From contig LWCA01000419.1 of assembly GCA_001642005.1 (NCBI GenBank), positions 1 through 28,039 on the forward strand: a stretch of 28,039 nt of DNA, in the 5' to 3' direction. Under the pieces are notes generated by a model that worked only from the letters and a program-made list of their open reading frames with translations, searched no databases and had not been told where the DNA came from. Within the stretch, counting starts at the first letter, position 1, and each line of letters starts with the position of its first letter. Below, in pieces: positions 1 to 9,456 of the stretch. The translations under genes were made by a program, and so were the position numbers. Source of the DNA: Intoshia linei. Its lineage: Eukaryota; Orthonectida; Rhopaluridae.

Positions 1-505
1 TTATGAAAAAAATCCACTTCATCAAACCACAAATAAAAAATTTAATTTTCCAGTCCTTAATGGAAAAATATCCTTTTTCACGTACTTTTTTTTAAAAACC
101 TCTTATTCCAACCACAAATTACTAACGCTTAATGGAATTATCCTCTTTTTCCAATATTATTTTAAAAAAATATTATAAGTTGTTACGAACTGGAACGCTA
201 TCATCAAGATTGTTAAAATAAGGAAGCCCTTATGACCGTTCAACCTACGTCAACACAAAATGAAAGAAATTTCTCTACTACTTCTAATTTCGTTACAAAA
301 CGTAGAACGCGTTTAAATTACAAATCTATCAATATTATCTGTGTTTTGAAACACTTTTTCAACAATTTAAAATAAATAACTTTTTTTCTAATTAAATTTG
401 TAAATTTCATCTAGATTAGTGTTATTTCATTAATTAAATTTCTTTTTGTTTCTAAAATTTTTAATGTTTCTATATTATATATGAATAAAAATTTTTATTT
501 TTCCC
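1..505. repeat. Left inverted arm of the foldback element
   Basis: Reverse-complement partner of 2620-3144. It contains sub-repeats at about 40-160 and a unique inner part (about 180-505) with GAACTGGAACGCTATCATCA and CAACCTACGTCAACAC, both found inverted in the right arm. It may extend beyond the window start. Confidence 0.88.
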
Positions 506-2619
506 GGGAAATTTAATTTTTAATATTTTTGAAAGTTTATTTTACACATTTGCGATTTATTTTATTAAAAAATATTATTTATTATATTTTATTTATGTTA
601 TTAATTTTATTTTATTAAAATAATTGATAATTATAATGTAATATTTAATATTTTGTTAATAATTAACAATATAAAAAATGTTATTTCAAATATACTCTTA
701 AATATCGAGTAATTAATAAATTAACTATTAAAAAATTGTCTTAATAATAATGTATAATTATACACTATAAATTATAATTTATTAATTCTTTTTAGAGATT
801 ATTTGTTTTAGATTTTTATTTGTTTTAGATTATTTTATTTTATGAAATAAAATATAAGATTCACCCACTGTTGAAAATCCCTGATGTAGATCAATGATTC
901 TGATCTAATTTCCAAAAATTCTCGTTACACCATCCACTTGAAAATTAAACCAAAATGTATTTCTAACGGTAATATAAAATCAAATCGTTTTGGGGTTGTT
1001 TTTAAGACTTAAATCTCTTATCTTAATAATTTCGCGTTATCCATGTTGAGTTTGGCTCAATTCGAGCAGTAGTTCCCAAAAAATATACTGTCGACTTCCC
1101 TAACAGTATACAAATATTTTTAGAGAAGATCAATTAGTACAACATAGTGAATATGTTTATTATATTATTATAACAGTGACTAAAAAAATGTTATCTTTTA
1201 ATATTAATATTACTGGTTTTATTTTAATTATAAATCATACTTTAATATACTTGACACCATAATTACTAGGGCCTAGTATACAAACAATTGTAAAGTTATG
1301 ATCGTTCTTTTTTGTTTATATACGTGTTATTGTCTCGTAAGAGTTAATAACACTTAAATTTATTATAATCCAAAATTAATCTGAATTTCAAGAATATATT
1401 AATTAAATATCAAATACTAAATCAATTTAATGTTAACGATTCTAATTCAATTTTAAAATTTTTTTTAAATCTGCGACCCCTCAGAGTCTGTAGGCCCCTT
1501 GGTGGGGCCAAGCCCCCATTTGGGAACCACTGAACTAGAGAACCATTTGTTTATTATTTCTATGATGAAAATACTGGCCACATAAATTAACATAAAATTA
1601 CTGTGTTCTAAGATTTGTGAACTGCAGGAAGGTTATATGTAAAATAATATTGAGTATATTCGTTAAAAACATTGTAATCACATTAGGTATAACATAATTC
1701 TACATAAAATAAGATTATATTTTTAATTTATTCTATGAGTACCTGATTTTGTAGATATTTGGTCAAACATGTATATAAAAAATAACACTAAAAAATATAT
1801 ATAAAATAAATACAAAACTACAATTTCTGCAGGAATAAATAGTATAATAAAGTCCCCACTAATTCTAAATTTATAAAATATAAATCATGTATTTATATAT
1901 TTTTATTTACTTTGCAATTTTTGGATCTTGGCACATTAAAATTAAAATTTTTTCACTGTGTATATGAAAAATTATAATCATTGAACTAATCATTAAAGCC
2001 AATATAATAGCTAAACATTTTATTATTTAAAATCATTATTTATTTGTCAGTATAAAATATAAATGTATTATAATTATAATTTTATTATTATAAACTTATT
2101 ATAATAGGTTTCCACCATTTTAGGTAATCTTAATTTTCCACTTACAACTTACACATTAGTTCTGTGTTTGATATATCATTAAAATTTGATGCTAATATCA
2201 CACCACAAAATGAAAATACTATAACTCATCTAACACCATGTACTTAGGGATACCTGTCAATATAGAGTAGTAGATGTGTAGAACCGTATCACAAGAATCA
2301 CAAGTAGACTCGATCAGGTAAAAAATATTAATAATAATTAATAACAATTATTATTATATTATAAAAATTTTTCCCAATATTTTAAAAAAATAAAAGCCAT
2401 GTTCCAAAATAAAACAATTGAGGTTTTCTAGTAATTTTTAACATTATGACATAATTTATGAGTAATTTCATTTACTACCAAAAAATTTATTTTGACATGA
2501 TTTGAACGTTTTATATTCGTATTCCTGAGCCATTCTTGTTCTTATAAACGACATCGATGACAATATGGTAACACACACATTACAAAGTATATAAATGAAT
2601 TTGTGTTTTTTAAATTTCT
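506..2619. other. Non-coding core of the foldback element
   Basis: About 2.1 kb of very AT-rich sequence with no open frame of note on either strand. The only distinct island is an hAT-like terminus at 1471-1532, annotated separately. A CCCGGGAAATTTAATTT block at about 503-520 resembles the CCGGGAAA cluster at 3298-3407. Confidence 0.6.
1471..1532 (-). repeat. hAT-type transposon terminus (fragment)
   Basis: In reverse complement this begins CAGTGGTTCCCAAATGGGGG, the common form of hAT terminal repeats in animal genomes, then continues into a GC-rich palindrome (CTTGGCCCCACCAAGGGGCC). No matching opposite end was found nearby, so it is a solo end or a decayed insertion inside the foldback core. 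Confidence 0.5.
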
Positions 2620-3230
2620 GATTAATAAAAAATTTTTATTCATATATAATATAGAAGCATTAAAAATTTTAGAAACCTTAATTAATTTTAGAAACAAAAA
2701 TAAATTTAATTAATGAAATAACACGAATCTAGATTGAAATTTACAAATTTAATTAGAAAAAAAATTGATTTATTTTATATTATTGTAAAAGTGTTTCAAA
2801 ACATACCTAATATTGATAGATTCGTAATTTAAACGCGTTCTACGTTTTGTAACAAAATTAGAAGTAGTAGAGAAATTTTTTTAATTTTGTGTTGACGTAG
2901 GTTGAACGGTCATAAGGGCTTCATTTAATTTTAACAATCTTGATGATAGCGTTCCAGTTCGTAATAACTCATAATATTTTTCAAAATAATATTGGAAAAA
3001 AAGGATAATTTCCTTAAACGTTAGTAATTTGTGGTTGGAATAAGAAGTTTTTAAAAAAAAGTATTGGAAAAAGGATATTTTTCCATTAAGGGCTGGAAAA
3101 TTAGATTTTTATTTGTGGTTTGATGAAGTGGATTTTTTTCATAAGATTTCGTAAAATCGGATTTTTGAAAAGAATATCGGTGTAAGTCAATTTTTCCATG
3201 AGGGTTTGAAATGGTAAATTTTAAATATTA
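2620..3230. repeat. Right inverted arm of the foldback element
   Basis: Reverse complement of the left arm, with small indels (for example one copy reads ACAAAATGAAAG where the other reads ACAAAATTAAAA). Subrepeat units continue to about 3230 (for example TCAATTTTTCCATGAGGGTT), past the last base that can be paired inside the window. Confidence 0.85.
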
Positions 3231-3297
3231 TTATTTATAATATAATCATATTTTCATAGTAATAACAAAAATAAATCAAATACAGGTATGTCTCAAT

Positions 3298-3407
3298 TTT
3301 TTTCGGGAAATTCCGGGAAATCGTAAAAGTCACGGGAAATTTAATTCCCGGAGATTATTAAATATCCCGGTAATTTTGTCTCGGTTTTTTTCCCGGCACA
3401 ATCATTA
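3298..3407. repeat. Cluster of CCGGGAAA / TTCCCGG motifs
   Basis: About seven CGGGAAA-like motifs in both orientations lie within 110 bp, in otherwise AT-rich DNA (TTCGGGAAATTCCGGGAAAT, CACGGGAAATTTAATTCCCG, ATCCCGG, TTTCCCGGCA). Such a mixed-orientation cluster resembles the subterminal binding sites of a DNA transposon, but no transposase or flanking duplication identifies it. Confidence 0.45.
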
Positions 3408-3501
3408 GTTGTATGGGTCGATTCTTTAAAAAATTGAGTATCTGTAATAAGTTGTTTTTGAATTATGAAAAGGAAAATTCAAAAAAATATGTGTGAATTA
3501 T

Positions 3502-3790
3502 GGGCTAAGGTTTGATTCTCAAAAAAGGTTGAGAACTTCTGCTCTACATCAAGCTTTCTTAAACTGGTTATCCGTAAACTCCACAGGTTCGTGGGATAAT
3601 GGAAACTTTAAGCTAGATTCTGTAAAAGTTTCTGAAAAACTTTCGACGAACCCTATTCTAAAAAATCGTTAATTTTACATAAATATTAAGATATTACGGT
3701 CTCCTTCTAAAAAAAGTTATTTAAAAATATGAAAAAGTAAGTTTTTAAAACAGAAATCTCATGTCACATTTTATGAACCGCTGCTTAGAA
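3502..3790. repeat. hAT-like terminal fragments
   Basis: The complement of 3502-3540 reads like CAGAAGTTCTCAACCTTTTT, close to the widespread hAT end CAGTGGTTCTCAACC. Immediately right, CAAGCTTTCTTAAACTGG (from about 3549) and, in complement, CAGCGGTTCATAAAATG (ending near 3784) could be the two ends of a second ~235-bp hAT MITE. The possible 8-bp duplications (CTCTACAT and CTTAGAAT) match only partly. Confidence 0.35.
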
Positions 3791-3846
3791 TATTAATATT
3801 AATTTTTAGTCTCATTATAATATTCTTAATTATATTATAATATTAG

Positions 3847-6800
3847 GGGATCAGCTTTAGCTCTTACATGTAGTTATTTATTTGCTTTGTTGTGTTTAAT
3901 ATATTACATTATAATGTCTAAAATGTACAAAAACTCTTGGAAAGGTAAATTTTATTGTTTACATTTGTTAATTAACCCTTTCACTGTCTAATACTATTTT
4001 ATGATGCATCACCACACATCTGGAATTTATGTTTTAATTTATACATGTATTATTATTAAATTACTAATGTGAAAATATATGAAAATAAAAGAATAAATTT
4101 TTTCAAAATCATGCTGTGTATATTATAGAATACACAGACGTGTGAAGTGTAATTGCTGTGTATAGTATAGAATACACATGTAGTGTAAGGGTTAGAATTA
4201 TGACTTATATAATGTACTGTCTTAATTATACACATTAAATGTTGATAACCCATAAATTAATAACGGTAAATCTTTTTATTTTATGTAAATTTTAAAATAA
4301 TAAATTTAATTAAAATTTTTTAATTTATGACAAATGATTTCTAATTATAACTTATAATAAATATTTAGGATTCACACGAGAGTCTTTTGTTTATTGGAAA
4401 AGTTTTATAAAGTTGATTATACCGGGAATTTTAATGATTGCATTAGAATTTTTTATTTTTGAAATTGGTGTAATTACAGCTGGAATAATTGGACCTACTG
4501 AATTAGACACTCAATCAATTATTGTTCAATTTAATGCAATATGGTATCAGGTAATATTTTATATGATTCATCGTTTAACATGTTAACTTTTTTTTAAGGT
4601 TGTAATTTTTATTTTTCGGTTATTAATCTATAATTATATATTTCTTTTGTTAATTATCAACTACACATTAATTTATAAAATTTTATTTTTTATCGTAACG
4701 ATTTGTTTTATAAGTATTATTTAGAACAGGGGTGCGCAACCTTTCTATCAATTCAGCCGCAAAGCTACTTTATCCATTGATACTACAGCCGCACAAAATT
4801 TAATTTAACATTAAAAGAGTTTAAATCCATTTTGATAAAAATATTTTTTTTGAATTTGAAGTAAAATGATATATTACATTATAATGGCATGAATTTCCCA
4901 CGACCGCAGGTTGTGCACTCCTGATTTAGAACCACTGCAGTGCACTGGTTTAAAATATATATTGATTTATTATAGATATATTAATGTAATTATTACATTA
5001 TGATATTTTTAATATTAAACGATTTTAGTTGCCGGTCGGTGTCGAAATTTCTACAGCTATACTTATAGGACAGCATGTTGGATCCGGAGATAAAAAAAGT
5101 TCTATAAACCTCATTAAAACTTCATTCGTTTTTATAAGTATGATTTAATTTTCTTTTTTTATTATATTATTAACTAGGTTGACTGTTATGTACTACGTAC
5201 AAACAGCACCTAGCTTTGCTGAGGGCACACTTTTATTTTACCAAAAAATAAATTCATTTTTTTTGAAATTGTAGGATCAATATTTACATTTTCAATTTTT
5301 ATTTTAACCCGTAAGATGTGAGTTTGGGAGGTTGAAATTTATTTTGCTAACACCCTCGGAAAAAACTGTAATTGAAATATGGACTTTATAAAATTCTAAG
5401 ACTGGTAGTTATTGAAATAAACGGTAACACACACACAAACAAATATTGCATAACATATTATATAAGTAAGGATATAATTAATAAATATTTATATTAATAT
5501 ATGTATTAATATAGCTTGTATGCTTTAAAGTTTAAACTTAAACGATATACAAACAGTAGATTATGTAGTTATGATATATGTATATGTTTGAGTATATAAA
5601 ATATTTGAATAGTGATAAATACATATGGTTTTTAATATCAAGGATTAAAATTATTTTCACTTAAATCTTGAAAATGGTGAGTTTATCTCACCTGAATAAC
5701 CTGCAACAGTTATAACTTATAACTTATTAAAAATTTTCATTTAAATTTGGATTAAATTGTCGTATGTGGAATTAGCATGTTACACAGCTATATATGTGTA
5801 CTACTTATTGTTTAGTAAACATATTGTACCAGGTATAATGATACCACAATATTAATAATTATGTAAAATTATTTTAGGTATTATATCACTTGTGGCAGGA
5901 ATTGCTCTTGTTCTTCTTAGACATAGTTTATCTGGCTTATTTACAAATGATGCGTAATTTTCACTAATCACCTTATTATGTTACACTGTTAGATTTTGTA
6001 TACTGATTAATTTTAATTTAGTCGCGTCATGATGTTAATCGGTGAAATTTTGCCAATTATTAGTTTCTATATATTTTTTGATGGCATCAATGTAATCAAA
6101 TTAAACTTTGACCAGTATTTCTGAAACCCTTTTGATTTGCAGACTCGCAGGCTATTTAATATTTTGTGACTCATTTAGATAAACTAAAATTTTCAAAATG
6201 TAAAAATATACAAAAATGTGACCATCAATTTACAGTTTCCGTCATTTTGTTTTTTCTGGCAATTTGAGAATACCAGTCAATTTATTAATGAATGGTAAAG
6301 TTGATAATTTAAGAGAATGTCACATAACCTTAGTCCACATGTCCCTTTTGGAACTTTAATTTTTTTATTAATCATTTATCATGAAATTAATGTCCAACAA
6401 ACTAACAGCATATCATGATTTATATGTAAAAATAAAACATGAAATTTTCTGGCGAATCATGGGTATAGAGCACTGGATTATCCATGTATAGTATACATTA
6501 TTATTATATATACTGTATATAATATATTTTTTAAATTTTAAAATTAGACTGTTTGCAAAGGCATTTTGTATGGAACTGGTCGTCAGTATATTGCTGTTGT
6601 TTTAATGTTTGTTATCTATTATTTTATCGGATTGCCAATATCCTTGATTGTCATGTTTAAAACACATTTTGGAATAAATGGTTTATTTTAAAAAATCTAA
6701 TTATTATTAATAGGATTCTGGTTTGCCCTTGGATGCATCATCATTTTAATTTCCATTTTCATGACTAATTCCGTAATTAAAACCAATTGGAACGACATGA

Positions 6801-9350
6801 TTGCGCAGGTATTTTGACAGTTTTCTATATTTATGTTATTTTAATATATTGTATCATGATCTGAGCAGTCCCGAACCGATCTTACCGAAACACCTCAGTG
6901 GGAGGGTGGCTCATTTTTCCATATTGTGCATCTAAAAAAAATATTCGTAAAGTTCAAACTATTTTTGAGTTAAATTAAAAAATGTCAAGTTGAGATCCTT
7001 GGACAGTTGGCAGGGCTGTGATACGAATCGTTTTGGAAAATTCTTTTTGAGGCCCATTTTTAATTTTCGGTGGCACCGAATGAATAGGTTTCACTCTAAT
7101 CTGGGGTATGGCTCAACACGTAACGTTCCCATCTAATGCCGTCCAAAATAGGTCCGTATACATTCCCGTGCCAGTACATGTTTTTCCATAATTTAAGGAC
7201 CCAATATACACACTGTAATTATAATTAATTTTTAATTAACTTTTTGATGGTTAATTTGCATTGTATTCAAGTTGCTATAAATTCTACTAAATATAATTAG
7301 TAAAATCTTGACACTTATCCAGAGCCTAACGTACCAAGCTCGAGACCATTCCCGAAAATCAAAAATATGGCCCCAAAAAAAAATTTTAACGATGCGTAGT
7401 GTCATAGATGACCCTCTCCCAGAGTTTTAATTTGACATACACAATAGTTAAAAAAATTTTTTTGATATTCAAGAATACAATATTTTTAGATGCACAATTT
7501 TGAAAAATAAGGCCCCTTTTTACAAAAATTTGTCATCCCTCCCCAAAGAGGGACTCGAAATACGGCAAGTTCGGTTCTACAATTATTAACCAGTCATGCT
7601 AATTTCGAATCATGATTATATTATATGCCGTTTGGTTATATTTCAACTACATTGATATGTAAATCGAAGCTTTTTATTTTTATCAGACTCGAAGAATATA
7701 GACCGGGTACAAATTTAATGCGCTGATTAACGTGGTATTATCAGTTTTTTCCAATCATATCAAGTTTTCGCGTTGTGACCATTTTTATAAATTTTAGTCA
7801 GGTTGTTGACACGACTATAGTTCATTATCAATGTTGTTAACATTATAACATTATCAATACTACATTATCAGAAATTTTATAAATTACATATATTACATTA
7901 GAAACGTTAAAGCAATGGCTTTTATTGTACAATATTTTGCTAATCAATATGTAACATTAAAAAAGTTACAATTCAAAAACTATCAATATAATTTTGAAAA
8001 AATGACAATTTTTGTTTATAATTCATAATCACATTCAATTCATAAATTATCTATATGGCACACTATGCCTGTGGTAACATTTTAAATTTGTTACCATTTC
8101 TATACTTTGCAACTACTGCATATGAAATATGTAATACGCACTGTTAACTTGAAACTTTTTTATTACTATGAAAAACAATATTTATTATAGAAAATATTAT
8201 TAACCCAACCATTTTTACTAAAATCCAACCATTCTTGCCAACCTTAAAGGGAAAAACCCACTTTTCCAACCTATTTAGGGAAAATTTCACTTTTACCAAC
8301 CTTTTAGCGAAAAATTGATTTTCACAAACTCATAAGTGAAAATTCTAATTTTACTAACCTTTAAGGGAAAACCCTACTTTTACAACAAGAACTTTACCTA
8401 TTTAGGGAAAATTCTAATTTTACCAACCCTATTAATGAAAAAATCAGTTTTACTAACCCTTAAGGGATTAATCCACTTTTCAGACCCTTGAACGAAAAAT
8501 CCAGTTTACCAACCCTAACAGGTTAAAACCTTAAATGCATTTTTTTTTTTAGGGTTGGTAAATTTTCATTTTTAGTAAAAATGATTAGATTTAATTAAAA
8601 ATGATGTGATTTAAGTAACCCCTTTATTATACATATTAATTTGCGAAAGATTGTACAATAATAATTATAATAACCTTGCAAATGAAATATTTGAAAAAAA
8701 TTTGGATAATTTTAATAGGATTAGTTAATGAAATATAGCTGTTAACAGCGGCCCGACCAAAATATTTAAAAATAGGGATAACTCGAAAAATTGATGTGAT
8801 TAAAAAAACAAATTATACCACGTTAATCGTCGTATAAAACTTGTACCCCAAGTTTATTTTTTATGTTCGGTAAAAAAACCTCGCATAATAATACAGTATA
8901 TTCAATTGTATAGTATATATATTTAGGCTGCATATAGAAATAATTTGTCCATTCATTATGACTATACTTATGAAAATGAAGGTATTTTGATTTATCTAAC
9001 TTATGACGAGTCCATCAAACTAGTTCGTGGAATAATTTTTAAATACAAAGTATTCTGACTTAAACAAAGTTGGTAAAAGTGCGATTTTTGAGCAATTTGA
9101 ATACTTGTTGAAAATATAATATATGTATCAGTGGCCACTCTTATCCAATTCATTTAATCCAGTCTGTACGACCAAAGAATTTATTTTCCATAATTTAGTA
9201 CATTACGAATCAATGCTTGAAACCTACAGTTCGATATCTGATTTAAGTCAAAAAACAATTATAAAAAGACACTACAAAATAAAACTTGTCGTAACAGCAA
9301 TAATTATATTAATGTTAAGTACATCTATTTTCACAAAAATATTTATATAA
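3847..9350 (+). CDS. MATE (SLC47-type) multidrug/toxin extrusion transporter, 3' portion, 8 exons
   Basis: Exons: 3847-3944, 4369-4550, 5029-5137, 5878-5953, 6022-6091, 6548-6680, 6714-6808 and 9132-9350, the last ending in TAA. All junctions are GT-AG and every phase fits, giving about 326 C-terminal residues of a family usually 550-600 long; the N-terminal half is left of the window. Matches to animal MATE proteins are strong: a loop ending in SWKG, then IKLIIPGILMIALEFFIFE, then LPVGVEISTAILIGQHVGSG, the FTNDARVMML loop, a GTGRQYIAVV segment and a GLPISLIVMF helix. These are the second MATE repeat of a membrane H+/organic-cation antiporter. The last exon encodes a polar linker and one final hydrophobic helix, the extra C-terminal helix typical of animal MATEs. 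AATAAA overlaps the stop codon (9349-9354). The junction from 6808 to 9132 is in phase, but a small extra exon in that 2.3-kb intron cannot be excluded. No frameshift is seen, so the gene looks functional. Confidence 0.88.
3976..4191. mobile_element. piggyBac-like MITE, copy A
   Basis: Starts TTAA/CCCTTTCACTG (TTAA at 3972-3975) and ends CAGTG-like TAGTGTAAGGG/TTAG. It aligns over its whole length, in reverse complement, with 18400-18621: both have CACCACACxTCTGGAATTTA, ATTTATGTTTTAATTTA, AATGTGAAAAT, AAAGAATAAA and TTTTTCAAAA in order. It is non-coding and lies in a MATE intron. TTAA duplication with a CCC-starting inverted repeat is the piggyBac signature. One flanking TTAA has decayed to TTAG. 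Confidence 0.8.
4727..4923. mobile_element. hAT MITE with perfect 8-bp target duplication
   Basis: The 197-bp element is flanked on both sides by ATTTAGAA (4719-4726 and 4924-4931). Left terminus is CAGGGGTGCGCAACCT; the right terminus in complement is CAGGAGTGCACAACCT. The 8-bp duplication plus CAGGGGTGC ends identify the hAT superfamily. It is non-coding and lies between two MATE exons. A related terminus occurs at 11639. Confidence 0.93.
5178..5480 (+). repeat. Dispersed short retroelement-like repeat (ACTAG...GTACTACGTAC head)
   Basis: The head ACTAGGTTGACTGTTATGTA is followed by CTACGTAC and an AGCACCTAGCTTTGCTGAGG block. The tail has AACACACACACAAACAAAT and ATAAGTAAGGAT. The head and middle recur on the complement of 25755-25830, and the head alone at 23908. 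The arrangement resembles short non-autonomous insect repeats with an ACTAG head and an ACAAACA tail, but the class is not certain. Confidence 0.5.
6868..7581. mobile_element. Inverted-repeat (MITE-like) element in the last MATE intron
   Basis: The left end (CCGAACCGATCTTACCGA, then GTGGGAGGGTGGCTC, then ATTGTGCATCTAAAAA) pairs with the complement of the right end (CCGAACTTGCCGTATTTCGA, then GGGGAGGGATGAC, then ATTGTGCATCTAAAAAT). The arms are about 90 bp and diverged, and the ~700-bp element has no open reading frame. Boundaries are approximate and no target duplication was identified. Confidence 0.65.
7703..8850. mobile_element. Inverted-repeat element enclosing a tandem array
   Basis: The left arm at about 7703-7832 pairs with the complement of 8724-8850. 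Shared blocks include GGGTACAA, GATTAACGTGGTAT, and weaker matches down to AGTTCATTA / ATTTCATTA. The interior contains the ~29-bp tandem array at 8236-8530. The outer limits are uncertain. It lies in the last MATE intron. Confidence 0.6.
8236..8585. repeat. Degenerate ~29-bp tandem array, about ten units
   Basis: Units of roughly 29-30 bp repeat the core CCAACCTTTAAGGGAAAA followed by an ATCCACTTTTA-like half. About ten diverged copies run from 8236 to 8530. One unit in opposite orientation follows at 8553-8585 (TTTAGGGTTGGTAAA). The same core builds the arms of the foldback element at 1-3230 and a short remnant at 22855-22900. Confidence 0.8.
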
Positions 9351-9456
9351 TAAATTTCTAATTATCAATTAAAATGTAAATTGTAAAAATATAACCCGTG
9401 ATTCAGTCGCAACAAAAAAAAATTGATCAAATAATTAAAATAAATTTAATAAACAA
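9351..9456. other. Tail-to-tail intergenic gap between MATE and ORP genes
   Basis: Only 106 bp separate the two stop codons. For the + strand, AATAAA overlaps the MATE stop and ATTAAA follows at about 9369. For the - strand, ATTAAA lies just after the ORP stop. The two 3' UTRs must overlap or be very short. Confidence 0.6.

Larger units (their letters stand above)
1..3230. mobile_element. Foldback-like non-autonomous element with ~0.5-kb inverted arms
   Basis: The first ~505 bases reappear in reverse complement at about 2620-3144. The outermost 17 bases (TTATGAAAAAAATCCAC) match the complement of 3128-3144 exactly. Long shared blocks include the region around 180-310 (pairing with 2845-2960). 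The outer part of each arm is made of ~29-bp sub-repeats with a core like CTTAATGGAAAAATATCC. On the right these units continue past 3144 to about 3230, so the left arm probably continues beyond the window start. The centre (506-2620) holds no coding sequence. The element sits in an intron of the MATE gene. Subrepeated long arms around a non-coding core fit a foldback-type DNA transposon; the superfamily is undetermined. Confidence 0.85.

Noticed and set aside
4056-4253. 65-codon - frame
   Set aside because: It lies almost wholly inside the piggyBac-like MITE and its sequence is low complexity.
8236-8530. CRISPR-like regular array
   Set aside because: Units are contiguous and degenerate with no unique spacers, and the genome is animal.
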